DNA of 64,000 nt from Elymus sibiricus (GCA_039707655.1 CM077671.1:366198720-366262719), one strand, 5' to 3'; shown: positions 21,903 through 33,155, numbered from the stretch's first letter. Numbers and translations: made by a program. The notes: generated from the letters alone by a model not told the origin.

Positions 21903-23095
21903 ATGTCGTCTCCGGAGCTGCGCCCGCTTCCCGCCACCCCCTTCTCCTGCGACATGCCCGATGGCTTGATGTACGAGTTCCTCCTCCGCATCCCGGCCAA
22001 GGAGCTCTGCCGCCGCCGCGACGTCTGCAACGCATGGCGCGACCTCACCTACGACCCGCACTTCATCGCGGCGCACATGTCCCGCCACCCCACGGCGGCC
22101 CCACTCCTCGCCACTGCCTACCGCGATGACGGTGAGGTCAACGGCGTTACGATTTCGGATCTGTCGGGCAACGTCGTGAAGCGGATTCCAGTCCCCGGGT
22201 ATGACATTGGTCTGACGAACGAGTCAGGTGATGTTGTTCAACGGATCTCAAACGAGAGCGAGCATGATAGCATCTGTGTTGTGCGCAACCGGCTAGACCT
22301 CGTGTGTATCCGCTGGAATGTGTACTCTGGGGCCTTCTGGGTGCTGGATCCGCTCACTGGAGCTATCATCTTTCTACCGGCCGACCCCTCGGAGGAATTC
22401 AAGCATGAGTCTCGTGAAATCAAGTGGCGTGCTTTTGGGAAGGTCTCCTCTACCGGAGAATACAAGGCGCTCCGCGTGTCTATCATTCATGACCGGCAGG
22501 TATGTGAGGTTATCACCTTGGAATTTGATGGCACCAACCATGGAAGCTGGAGGAGAAAGTCGGACCCTCCGTCCCGTATCTGGTCCGGTCGCAAGATGAG
22601 ATGTGTGGTCGTCGATGGAGTGGTCTACTTCTTGATCAAAACTGGGTTTAATACCACCGAGCCTGTTAGCATAGCTTCGTTCAACCTCGACACAGAGGAG
22701 TGGATGGGTGTTTTACATGGTCCAGAAGAGCTGCAGAGGTTTGTGCAAGAGGAAGACAATTACACAGGAACTAAGCTCCAGTTATCATTGGCTGAGTTGA
22801 ACGGCTGCTTAGTTATGGTTCATAATAATTATTACAGATCTATGGACTTGTGGTTTTTGACAGATTGCCTTCACATGTTGCTAGGGTTTGTTGGTATCCT
22901 CTTCTCATGCTAGATGATGGGAGAATTTTCTTCACTGGGGTGGATTGTGGTCTAGAAGGTATATCAGGTCATGGAACGGAAGGAGAGGGATTCCTGGAAA
23001 GTTATGATCCAAGAAATGACACTTATGCTGATAGACGAGAACTGAGAGATCCCAGATCAATTGGCATTTACACAGAAAGCCTGCTGAGTTTATAG
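21903..23095 (+). pseudogene. F-box protein gene with F-box-associated region, frame broken near its 3' end
   Basis: The ATG at 21903 starts a frame with an F-box at about residues 20-55 (MYEFLLRIPAKELCRRRDVCNAWRDL), the SKP1-binding motif of SCF ubiquitin-ligase adaptors. A plant F-box-associated region follows (RLDLVCIRW, FWVLDPLTGAIIFLP, EYKALRVSI). The frame stops at about 22913 after WFLTDCLHMLLG. A second frame from about 22850 to 23095 carries the expected C-terminal block (LLMLDDGRIFF, LESYDPRNDTYADR) and ends in TAG. The switch lies between about 22850 and 22875 and has no convincing intron, so a small indel is likely. It sits in the only low-copy stretch of the window. The substrate is unknown. 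A sequencing error or an unusual splice could also explain the break. Confidence 0.75.
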
Positions 23096-24297
23096 CGTAG
23101 CTGTCACTGATGAGGTGAATGATGCATCGTACTGGTTGTTCACCTTATGTTCTAAATGTGAACAGTTAGTGAGACAATGTTCACCTTATGTTCTCCAATA
23201 CATTTTGGATTAGAAGGTTTGCAGTTTTTTGTTGTTCCATTTTGTATGACAATTTCAAGAGTTTGTGGTCAATGAGTTGCCACATAATAATGGCCAGCTT
23301 GTAACAAACAAGCTTTTGAATGTGGTGTTTCAAACTATAATATGCTGCTCCTAGTGCCACATGGGGGGGTGCAGGATGCATAATTTGTTGCTTTCTTGGA
23401 ACAGATAATCATTTGCTAGCACATTTTTGTTCTCCTTGAATGTTCAATGCTACCTGGTGTACATTGGTGTCACTGACTCGCATCTTTTGTTTCTCTGATT
23501 TTCTTCCGCATTGTGGCTCCTTTCATTTGTCACCATTTTTTTTACTGAATTTTGTGCCTGTAGGCTGTAGCCCGCTCAAGTTTTGAAGGGACAAAAGTTT
23601 AACGAACTCATGATGAACATAGTCGCTGCTCTTAGCTTGGGAACCCAGGACTTCTGTGGGAAGCTCATACCGGGTTGTTATTTGAAAAGTGGTTCAGATA
23701 ATCTCTGGCTATGTTAATTTACAGGCTCTCATCTCCATTGCTTCCATGTAAAATGCAGAGGATGCCAGGGAGCTCTTCGAGGCAAACAAATAGGCTAAGC
23801 TATTTTGGAGTCATGCATGCGTTACTAATTTTAGTTGCGTCCTTAGCTTGCTCATGTCAATTGTCAGCGACAGGACTAATGTTAGCATCCTTTTGATGTA
23901 GTAGAAGCCTGAAAATAAATAAAAAGATTTATGAGAATAATGACAATGTCTGCGTGTCTCACGTGCCGGTTCCTGCATTTCATGTAGTGTGTAGTGGCCA
24001 GCAACTGGCATATCTTATCTGACCGACCCTTTAAGCAATATGAATCGGATAGATTGTGGTTTGTACTCGAATACGGTTCACATGCATTTAGGTCTCGTGA
24101 CTGGCACTCATCTTTTATTATCTTCTTATACTATCTTAAGCATGCGTGGCTGGAACATAGCATGGCAGAGTGGGTGGAACATATTGGGATTCTCTCTGTA
24201 GTTTGCTGTCAGGATTCTCTCTGGCGGCACCCATGGCTGAGAAAAATGATACAGAGGAGCTCAGCGCTGTGTGTGGGTTTTATAAAGTTGGGACAAA
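23096..24297. other. Intergenic sequence without recognisable genes
   Basis: This includes the likely 3' UTR of the F-box gene, with the phrase caccttatgttct repeated at about 23140 and 23180. I see no conserved coding block, terminal repeats or RNA gene. The upstream half of a MATE transporter would be expected to the left of 24298 but I do not find it. Confidence 0.5.
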
Positions 24298-24667
24298 GCA
24301 TCATAGCGTCGAGTGCCTACATCTCGGCAGCCACGCATGCTGTCCACCTCGTCCTCAGCTACCTCGTCGTCTACAAGCTGGGGCTGGGGCTTGTGGGCAC
24401 CTTGCTCATGCTCAGCATCAGCTGGTGGATCATCGTCATCGCGCAGTTCGTCTTCATCGTCACGAGCAGCCGGTGCCGGCTCACGTGGACTGGATTCTCC
24501 CTGCAGGCATTCTCCGGTCTGCTTGAATTTTTAAAGCTTTCCCTTGCCTCTGCTCCTATGCTCTGCCTAGAGACTTCGTACTTCCAGATACTCTTGCTCA
24601 TTGCTGGCGTCCTCAAGGACCCGGAACTGGCTCTCGCATCGCTCGCTGTTTGGTAACTGATTTTAGG

Positions 24668-25991
24668 AACCTTTCTTCTTAGATCCCTTATCGGCTCCCC
24701 TCCCTCCCCTCCCCCTCCCCCTCCCGCGACGCGCCCACGCGCGCCGGGAGGGACCCCTAGCCGCCGCCGCCGGTCCTCCCCTCCTCCCCTCGCCGCCGCC
24801 AAGGGGCGCCGTCGTGCGAAGCGCGGCGGGCGCCGGCGGCGGCGGAGTGCCCTGGCCCTCCCGTGCGGGGCCCTGACGCGGGTCGGGGCGGCCGTGCCGG
24901 AGCGCGGCGCTGACGGCGGGCGTCGCGGCGTGGAGGTGCGCCGGCGTTGCTCCGCGGCGGCGGCGGCCTGGGTGCGCGGCAGGCCCCGCGGGTGTCTTCT
25001 TCCACCGTCCCGGCCATGACCTAGGGTTGGCGCTGGCGGCGGGAGCAGCTCGGCAGGCAGCGGTCCGGCGGCTCGGCGGTGGTGGCCGGCGGCGGGCGCG
25101 GTGGTGGCGCCGCCCCTTGGCGGTGGGGCTGACCGGTGGCGCTGGTTGGCCGGTGGCGCATCCCAACCCAGATCTAGGCCCTACGGGCCCGATCTGGGTC
25201 CTAGCGGGCTGGTTCCGACGTCGTCGTGATGCTCTCTGCGTGGTGAGGAGGAGTGGCTCGGATGGGGAGCGGCGGCGTCGATGGCGTGCCTTCTGCAGCA
25301 CGACGGCGGGAGCTTTACGGGCATCTGAAGTCCCGGCCGGGCCTGTGGGGTCACGGGCCCGGTATGCTCCTGCTATTGTGTCCGGTCGGTTACCGTCGTT
25401 GACGGTGGAGGTTGAGCCCTCCCGTGTGCCGACGGCACTGCTGCTCCTAGTCCCGGCTCCTCTTCTTCGGTATGCAGACCCTGCTTCGTGGTGCCGTGGT
25501 GAGACGGCATGGTTCCCTCAAGTCCGTTCTCGCGCGGGGTTGTGGACGGTTTGGTGGCGTGCTCAGGAGCGCTCGAGGGGTAGGTGGGGATCGGGAGAAA
25601 TCCCTGTCGGCCTGGCCGACACCGACGCGGCGGCGCCTGAGGGTGTCGTCGGACCTTCCTGGAGGGCGTCGGGGCCACCCTTCCTTGCTTCTCGCCGCGT
25701 ACCGGGGGAAACCCTTGGCAGCAGCGTCGTCGTCGTCGCATCCCTTCTTGGAGGTGTTGCTTGGTGCCGGCGTTCTGGAGTCTCGGAGCTTGTCGGTGTT
25801 TTCCGGTGGGCGAAGCGGTCGCGAGGCTTCTGCGTTTTCGTTGATCCGCCGTTGTCGGCATTTGTTTCTTTTATATTTTCTCTTTTGTTTCTTTTTGGCG
25901 TGAATGTGCTGCTTCCGCCCCAGCACCTATCGTTGGCTGTATCGGTGATGGTTGCTTTGTAATACAAAGCGGGGGGAAACCCTATTTCGAG
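24668..25991 (+). mobile_element. Non-LTR retroposon (LINE-derived, non-autonomous) in MATE intron 1
   Basis: A 1.3-kb GC-rich insertion is bounded by a perfect 16-bp direct repeat, ggtaactgattttagg, at 24652-24667 and 25992-26007. A variable-length TSD of this size, absence of terminal repeats, and a 3' end with taatacaaagcggggggaaacc are typical of target-primed non-LTR insertions in Triticeae. I see no endonuclease or RT. The 311-codon plus-strand frame (25027-25962) is Arg/Val/Gly-rich with no recognisable motif, and I treat it as non-coding. The insertion lies exactly at the exon 1 splice donor and copied it. Confidence 0.75.
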
Positions 25992-26025
25992 GGTAACTGA
26001 TTTTAGGGAAACTTATCTTTAATAG

Positions 26026-26931
26026 GCAGTTTTTACAGTACCCTGGTACTCCCCAAGAAGAGGTGGGAGTACCAGATAAATCCAACCATCCATGTACAGG
26101 GGTATTTTAGACATTTTGACTTGGCTAATTAGTTTTGACTTTTATTCCATCCGAATCAACCGCATCAGGCCGCCGCGATCGCAGTGTTCGTTCGGCATCA
26201 TGGTGGCGGCTGGAGCCTTTGCCCTCCCAATCGCTGCCTCCCTCGTGATGTATATCGATTTGCTCATCATAGTAATACATGAACAAATAAATCAAGAGAT
26301 ACTACTCGAGTAGCCATGCGTGAATTCCTTTTAATTGCAGATTAATAGAACTGTGGCGACGCTGTAGGAGGACTCTCCCAAGACAACCATGATGGGCTAG
26401 TATCTTGGAGTCGTCCCCAACCAATTAGCGTAGGCGCAGCCATCGGCGGCGGCCATTGACATGCACATCACGGTGTGCACGACCTGGATTGTGAGGTATG
26501 AAGCCAAGATTTGAACTACTCTGGCGTCTGACCTCGGTGGTGATGACCCGTGATCGTCAAGCCCGGCCACCACGCGTCCATGCAGGATCATCGTATTGAT
26601 TTGGGATTCCTCTTTTTGCGAATGATACTGATTCGGGATTAGGGTTCATCACAAAATTATGTTTGAAGTATGCGTTCACACCCTTACAAGCTAGTCCCTA
26701 CCAAATTGGCGTCTCATTCTATTTAATCGTGCACTGAATCTCTATTTAATTAATATAAGACTGAGAAGAAATATATCACCCGTTGATTACAGTTTTACCC
26801 CTAACATCAAGACACTCCATATTTTTTTGAGGTTGTACTCCCTAGGACTTGCATTGGAGTACCATCTAAGATTAACCGTCCGATTAAGATGAATGGATGG
26901 CTCACATTCATTTAGGGGTACCGTAAAATAG
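26026..26931. mobile_element. Probable non-autonomous Mutator-like element in the MATE intron
   Basis: The flanks ctttaatag (26017-26025) and ctctaatag (26932-26940) agree at 8 of 9 positions, and a 9-bp TSD is the Mutator hallmark. Terminal sequences gcagtttttacagtaccct (left) and ctattttacggtacccct (right, inverted) are imperfect inverted repeats. No transposase motif is visible in the 0.9-kb interior. The small open frames inside are not convincing. Confidence 0.5.
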
Positions 26932-27712
26932 CTCTAATAGCTACTACATAGATTGATTGCATCCTTTGTTCACATGATGAAAACTACGGCGTGAATTATG
27001 TTGTGTTTGTGTGTGTTTGTAGCATGACAATTTCAGAATGGGTGCTCATGATTCCACTTGGACTCTACGCTGCAACCAGGTAAGGTTGTCACTTCTAAAG
27101 TTTTCACTTGCATCAATTTGCAGCAGGTGAAGCAAACTGGATTCTTACACGTTTTACGAGCAATGCAGTGTCAGGGTGAGCAATGAGCTTGGCGCAGGAA
27201 ACCCCAAGTCAGCGGTGTTCTCCGTGGTGGTAGTGACGATGTTGTCGTTCGTCCTATCAGTGACAGTCTCGGTAGCGATCCTGCTTTTCAGTGACTACAT
27301 CAGCTACATTTACACCCGCGGCGAAAATGTGGAAGGGGCTGTGTCCAAGATGACCCCGCTCTTGGCACTCACCATAATCCTCAATGGCATCCAACCAGTG
27401 CTACCAGGTATACTAGTAGAGCAGAAAGAGAGAAATGGTCCAAACTTTGTGGCTGTTTGGATCCGTTATATTTTTTGTATGCTCACCGGTAATTTACTAG
27501 TACTAAGTGCTAGATATATCCGTGAGTAGTATTTAATCCTCACTTAATCTAAATACCGGTAGCCTCAAGAAACTTACAACTATTCTATAGATCCCCTTAG
27601 ACACAGAACATAAGCCTTTTGTCACCCTTCAGCTTTGAGCTAAGGTGCTCTCAGCTTTAGACAAAAGCAACCAAAGAGTTTGATTCATCGAGTGTGGACG
27701 TACAGTGATGTA

Positions 27713-27871
27713 CTCCCTCCGTTTCTAAATATTTATCTTTGTAGAGATTTTTACTACGGACTACATAGGGATGTATATAGACATAATTTAGAGTGTAGAC
27801 TCATCTATTTTGCTCCGTATGTAGTCCGTAGTTGAATCTTTAAAAAGACAAATATTTAGGAACGGAGGGAG
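27713..27871. mobile_element. Stowaway MITE (Tc1/Mariner type)
   Basis: A 159-bp hairpin-forming element starts ctccctccgtttctaaatat and ends with its inverted copy atatttaggaacggagggag. TA dinucleotides flank it (27711-27712, 27872-27873). It lies in the MATE intron just upstream of block 4. Confidence 0.95.
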
Positions 27872-28713
27872 TACATGTTAAAAGCAGGGGTAGCCGTGGG
27901 CTGTGGTTGGCAAGCGTTTGTCGCCTACGTCAACATCGGCTAATATTATGCCGTGGGCATCCTCCTTGGCTTCCTCCTTGGCTTCTACATCGACCTCGGT
28001 GTAGTGGTAAGGCATCTGTACATGGTTCTGGATAACTTTAGCTTGATCAATCATGCATTTTTTTACATATAACAAAGTGGATGACACATACTGTACAGCA
28101 TATGAGTGGTATGATTGGAGGTACATTGATGCAGACTGTGATCCTAGTGTGGGTTACCTTGAGGACAAACTGGAACAAAGAGGTAAACATGGGATTCACC
28201 TCGATCGTAATAGACATCATGACCTAGAAGCCCACAATGAGTATCTCTAAGCTCTAGCTAGACAGAGTGGCTTGAAGACCATAATATTCTATGGATACAA
28301 ATCTGAACCAACATTACGACAAAATTAATTATTAAGTTGCACCTTGCAAAGTTAAACACCCAAAAGAATACCAATATGTCATAATCACATTATGTTGTTT
28401 GTCAAGGGCTTGCCATCATCATCTGGAACTATAGATAGTTACCTAGTTAACTAAGAAAAACATATTACCTTCTCATATGATTGCAGGTGGCCGAAGCGAT
28501 GAAAAGATTGCAAAGGTGGGAAGACAAGACACCTCTATTGGCAGGGCAAGAATGACAAACATCCTATGGTTGGCTCGTCTATATAGTCAACAGAGACAAG
28601 GTTCGTTAGCAAGTTGATCTCCTTGAAGTGTGTAAAATGCTTCGTTAGAGGGATGTCCGTGAGGCGAAGACGAGACCAGAATACAAATTGCTTCCATGAC
28701 ACCCTATCGCGCG

Positions 28714-28714
<1 letters not shown>

Positions 28715-28748
<34 letters not shown>
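28715..28748 (+). repeat. Uninterrupted run of 34 G
   Basis: A mononucleotide G tract of this length is rare and unstable. It follows a short cgcgcgcg stretch. It could form a G-quadruplex or reflect a misassembled or miscounted stretch. Confidence 0.9.
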
Positions 28749-28749
<1 letters not shown>

Positions 28750-29095
28750 CATTGTCTTTTTCATCAAGATCATCACCAAGCTCCTTCTCTATGTAGTCAC
28801 CTATCACTTTTGTGCTTCAATGTCAATATAGTTGTTGAACATGATTACTATTATCTATGCAAGTCTTTTGGTGGATCATTTGTTATGAGTTATTATTCAA
28901 TATGTTGTTATGATGAATGCAAGATTAATTCATACATGCATATTGGGTCTTTGTTCTATTAGTCTATTGGTTATCTCAAGCCATATAGGATCCTTGGAGT
29001 ACTATGCCTTTTTTCCTAGGCACCCTAGATTTATTGAACCATGGGAAGCATGGAGCTGGCAAGGGACATCTTGCAAGTCCTTAGCATCTCAATTG

Positions 29096-29190
29096 TTCTT
29101 GTTTACCGGATCAAGTATATCACAATCGTTCTTGTTTACCGGATCAAGTAGATCTCAATCATTCTTGTTTACCGGATCAAGTAGTGTGAG
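29096..29190 (+). repeat. Three tandem copies of a 33-bp unit
   Basis: The unit ttcttgtttaccggatcaag plus 13 bp occurs three times with few changes. It is a multiple of three and in the plus frame would read FLFTGSS-containing 11-residue repeats within a 122-codon frame (28910-29278). No known protein is recognised. Confidence 0.8.
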
Positions 29191-29664
29191 CATTAGCAAC
29201 ACAAAACTACTACAAAAAGCAGAGAAAGGTGTAGACAATATCCTACATACTAAAGCACTTCCAGCCCCAACAACATAAGTAAACTACAACCTAATAATGC
29301 AACTCATGTAGGAAATAAACTCTAACTTATTAAACAACTAAGAATTGATGCAGGTCTCCATGGGGATCAACATTGATATTATCAAGATCATGTGGAAGGT
29401 CACGTAATCTAGCTTAAAATCAATACTACGAGACGTGTCATCAGGAAGCATGTCATCTTACTTCTCATTGTCTAGGTGAGCATTATTCTCTATGGCAAAG
29501 TTGCATGCATTCTTGTAGTTTTGTGCTTTTCCACTTCCGATTGACCATACATACAACTTAAGTAAATACTTAGGGGCTCAACAGTTGCGAACCAATGCAC
29601 ATCGCTTCCACAACTAAAACAACCATATTGTTTATTACATGATTCAACATTTGTATATGCCTTC

Positions 29665-30083
29665 TTGAATTTTCAGATACCTCCTTTATTTTACTCTTTC
29701 TTTGAATGCACTACCCATGCATGCCTTAAAAAAGAGCAATACATGCATATGGATCATGGAAAGTATCATGAGTTTACCTCTGTCATATTGGTTGTAGAGA
29801 AGAAAAACGTACTCATGAAGAATCATAGTGCTTGTCCCAGGAGGACCATGTTATGCCTAATGCACATTCCATCATTTGAAATACTGAAGTTTCGTTGGCC
29901 GCGGAAAGGACTGTGGGAAATGCCGAGCGAAATAAAATAATATATGTATTGCTTTTTCAATACCATATTTTTGGGATGGATGGTAGATATGGCCTTGTCT
30001 ATAATATCAGCTCCCGTAACTTTCTCATTACATAGTTTTAATTGAGACACAATCCTGTCCATGGTTGAGTTGTATGATTTCAC
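29665..30083. pseudogene. Two halves of a Copia-type gag (UBN2-like) in opposite orientations
   Basis: On the minus strand, 30083 to about 29940 encodes YNSTMDRIVSQLKLC and ADIIDKAISTIHPKNMVL, which fits the N-terminal part of UBN2-type Gag. On the plus strand, about 29740-29850 encodes KYHEFTSVILVVEKKN and LMKNHSACP, which fits the part that normally follows. The two pieces therefore face opposite ways within 420 bp. This suggests a local inversion in a decayed Copia element. The identification rests on short motifs. Confidence 0.5.
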
Positions 30084-31859
30084 GGATTTGAAGTAGTGAA
30101 AGTGTAGGTTTATCCAATCATCTTGTGCTTATGTAAGCATGAGTGACCTGTGTTGGTCGTAGCAACCCTTCAGGGATTTCCATAAAGTGGGTAGATCTTC
30201 CTCAGTCATATATATTCAGTCTTCAGGTCCGAGTTCAAGTGGTGTCTCAAGAAAAGCAAAGCTTTCACCTTTTTTGTAACAAAAGGGCCATTTGTCATAG
30301 TTTTACGCTGGTTGATAGTCTCGGTGAGCAATTGTGATGTAAGATAATCTTAACATACATATCCCATGCGTGGTAGTTGCTTCCATCCAAGACAAGCTAA
30401 ACAATATAGTTTGATGTGATCCCTGACATTTCATGTATCATCATTGAATATATATTTACTTTAGGTAAATAAAGGGGCATGCCATGAGTTTGTACCATTA
30501 TCTATTTGTCTTATATGCAACAACAAGCACCAAAATTATTCTCACGTGCTCAAGTCCATGATCTAGATCATAAATATTTTAGGGTCTAGTTGAGCATGCC
30601 CTCGCAAATAGTTGGTGATGTTGATTCACTCACAAAGAAGAACAATGTAAGCCAATAAGAGGACAAGGCATATTATTCCTTTATATAAGTTTGTGATGAG
30701 GACGTGTTGTGAAACTTGGGGTGACACAGGGGTCATTTGATCGCACTTACCAATGAAATAATTCAGTCAAGTAGAAGAACAATGAACACAATATCTAAGG
30801 AGATAAACTTGTGGGTTCTTTCTGTATCAATATTTGGTGGATCATTGTACATGATAAAATGAGTTACTTCACAACCTACTCTCTAAAAACTCCCCCGATG
30901 GAAAGTTATGTATAGCCACCCAGTTCTTAGCTCATAAGCAATCTTCCTTCAAAGTTTGATTGACGTCTTGCTCAACAACCTTACTTGACTTCTTAAACTG
31001 TATCTACAAGATACCGGGGTTGCGAGGTGATCTCTTCCACCAATGTATGGGAATACAAGTTGTTGCCCCTCCAACCCCCGTGTAAGGGTTTGTAAATAGC
31101 ACACACGTTTACCTTAATTAGTTGAGAACCATAGCCTTGTCGAACAATTCCGCAACATGGATAAAGAACCTAATTGTATCCCCCAATGAGTCTAGTGAGA
31201 GTGCCATCTCACTATATTTGCTAGTTGCAGCAAGTTATGAGTTTATAATGTGGATGAAAGTTTTTTTTGTAGTTTCAAAATAAGTAATTACAAAAAATAA
31301 AAGTGCATGTAAAAGTAAAGTTGTTGTTGTTTTCAGAAGTAAACTAGACTGGTAGTCATAGGTTCACTAGTAGCATCTGTCCAATTAAGAGTGACTTATA
31401 AATATAAGCATGGGTATGTGTAGTGAACAATCAGATAATTCATGAAAAATTATAGCATATGTTGTGATGAGTTTATAAGTCTATAGACCAAGTGACCAAC
31501 ATCTATGACAATCATTCGCCTCACCCCGCGATCATCACCAGAAAAATGGTTCAACTATATTTTAGTCCTTAGTGGGGTAGACTTGTCTTTGACATCAATC
31601 CCTCTATCGATCTTTCAACTAAACTTATCAATGATTAAACAAATAAATGGAGAGAAACAGGCATCTATATGGCATGCAAATCAAAATTTATAATATGATC
31701 GTAATGTAGTAATTCATCATATAGCATAACGATTCATCGCAAATTACAACGAATAGATCACAATAATGTTAGACAACTAATGTGATCATTGTATTGAAGC
31801 ATGAGAAAGAAGATACTACTCCCTCCATTTCCCAAATGAACACTAGTAGAAAACAGGCC

Positions 31860-32125
31860 TTTGGACCGGAGCATTAGTCCCGGTCGGGTTTTGGACCGGG
31901 ACTAATGTGACCACTAGTCCCGGTTCATGAGTCTAGGCTCTAGTCCCGGTTCATGAGGAACCTCTAGTCCCGGTTGGTGACACCAACCGGGACTAACGGG
32001 GTCGTGACAGGGTTGCGTCAGGCTGGGGCCCATGCGAGACCCTTTAGTTCCGGTTGGTGCTACCAACCGGGACTAGAGATGGTCATTTAGTCCCGGTTTG
32101 TGAGACCAACCAGGACTAAAGATAT
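31860..32125. repeat. CACTA-2 left subterminal array
   Basis: The motif tagtcccggtt(c/g)(a/g)tg and its inverse aaccgggacta recur about eight times in 250 bp, some as short hairpins (ttggtgacaccaa, ttggtgctaccaa). Confidence 0.85.
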
Positions 32126-32127
32126 CA

Positions 32128-32137
32128 CTATATATAG
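32128..32137 (+). promoter_or_regulatory. Candidate TATA box of CACTA-2
   Basis: The sequence actatatatag lies immediately inside the subterminal array and about 30 bp upstream of a CT-rich leader. The leader continues to a likely donor in the phrase caaaggttagc near 32266. The position matches the promoter layout in CACTA-1. Confidence 0.45.
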
Positions 32138-32619
32138 ATGCTTCTTCCAGCCCGAGCCCAAGCTCTCCTTTCTCTGTTTTCTCTTCCCCTTGCTCGAGCT
32201 CATCCTCCATTTTTGCCAAGATTTGTCAAGATTTGAGGCACCCCATCTATTCAAGTGTTCACAAAGGTTAGCAACTTTGTCCTTTCATCTCTCATTGCTA
32301 GATTAGCTCGTGCAATGCTCTATAAGTATAGTGATTTGAGGGTTTTAGTTTGGCAGTAATTATGTGGGAGTTTATTTGATTTATATGCAATTTGAGCTCA
32401 AATTAACTTCTTAGTTTGCATATGTGTAGGTGTGGTTTACTTAGTGCCTTCCCATCCCCGTCCTAACCACCGTCGATCTCTCGCACCGTCCCGTCGCCAG
32501 CACCACCTTGGTGAGCCTCTTGTTCTTATCCTTTTTACAAAAAAAATCTTACTTGTATGATTTAGATAGTTACTTGTATAATTTTCTTACTTGTATGATT
32601 GTTTGTTATACACAGTGCC

Positions 32620-33064
32620 ATGGTTTTGATATCCGTGCCCGTCGGCCCTCGTCCAGTTTATGATTCGGATGTGGTATATTCTCTTTTTAAACTATTTTGT
32701 TGCATTTCGTGTTTATGACAATTATGCCCATCAAGTTGACATATATATTTTTATCTAGGAGGTATGTGAACCGGAAATTGCAACCGACCCTCTTGTCGAG
32801 AAGTTAAATTTAGTTGAAAAAGAAAATGAGTGTTTGAAAGAAAAATTGAAAAGAATTGAAGAAGAGAAGATGAAATTGGAGTTGTATGTTGCCGATGTCG
32901 TCGATGATCACAAGATCAAGATGGATGCAATGCGCTTGAAGATTAGAAAGATTAGAAAATATGCCGTTAATAAAAAGGCTTGGTATCATTATGCTGTTGG
33001 ATCAATTACTACCTTAGTTGCGATTTTGATCGCATTTGTTGTTGCATTTAAATGCTTTAGCTAG
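32620..33064 (+). CDS. Small coiled-coil protein with C-terminal membrane helix (119 aa, two exons)
   Basis: Exon 1 is 32620-32673 (MVLISVPVGPRPVYDSDV) with a GTATAT donor. Exon 2 is 32759-33064 after a TTATCTAG acceptor and continues in phase (EVCEPEIATDP). The middle is a Lys/Glu-rich coiled coil of about 50 residues (VEKLNLVEKENECLKEKLKR). The last 25 residues are hydrophobic (GSITTLVAILIAFVVAFKCF), giving a probable tail anchor with the N-terminus in the cytosol. There is no nonsense mutation although the neighbouring genes in the element are damaged. The function is unknown. Its place as first gene, between the promoter and the transposase frame, suggests an element-encoded accessory protein. 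Confidence 0.6.
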
Positions 33065-33155
33065 ATAGTTTTATGTTGTTTTATGAGAATAAGTGTGTAT
33101 GAACTTTATGTATGAACTTGTATTAATTTGGTTATTTCGGTGTTGTGTACTAAAG

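Larger units (their letters stand above)
24298..28555 (+). pseudogene. MATE (DTX-type) efflux transporter pseudogene, 5'-truncated
   Basis: Six blocks with correct exon order encode the C-terminal half of a plant MATE transporter, a multi-pass carrier that exports organic compounds in exchange for protons. Block 1 is 24298-24652 ([35 protein letters not shown]). Block 2 is 27023-27079 (MTISEWVLMIPLGLYAAT). Block 3 is 27169-27407 (VRVSNELGAGNPKSA, the family signature, then LNGIQPVLPG). Block 4 is 27888-28006 (GCGWQAFVAYVN). Block 5 is 28099-28182 ([15 protein letters not shown]). Block 6 is 28487-28555 (EAMKRLQRWEDKTPLL, stop). GT/AG junctions fit each block. The N-terminal half is missing, a TAA interrupts block 4 at 27941-27943, and a one-base loss shifts block 5 near 28105. 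Three mobile elements sit in its introns. Confidence 0.85.
28556..31840. other. Low-copy or decayed sequence without intact genes
   Basis: About 3.3 kb of AT-rich sequence with only short frames. Separate entries cover a long G run, a 33-bp tandem repeat and fragments of a retrotransposon gag. A minus-strand frame at 28807-28535 contains the G run as poly-Pro and has no recognised domain. Just before 31841 the sequence ctccctccatttcccaaatg looks like one end of a Stowaway-type MITE interrupted by CACTA-2, but no clear partner is seen. Confidence 0.4.

Noticed and set aside
25027..25962. 311-codon plus-strand frame in the retroposon
   Set aside because: Very GC-rich sequence gives long open frames by chance. 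The translation is Arg/Val/Gly-rich without any motif, and an equally long frame exists on the other strand (24663-25301).
28535..28807. Minus-strand 90-codon frame with poly-Pro
   Set aside because: The Pro run is the translated 34-G tract. The rest has no recognised domain and no start or splice support.
31813..31840. Stowaway MITE at ctccctccatttcccaaatg
   Set aside because: Only one end is visible, and no matching inverted end with TA was found beyond CACTA-2. Noted in the region entry only.
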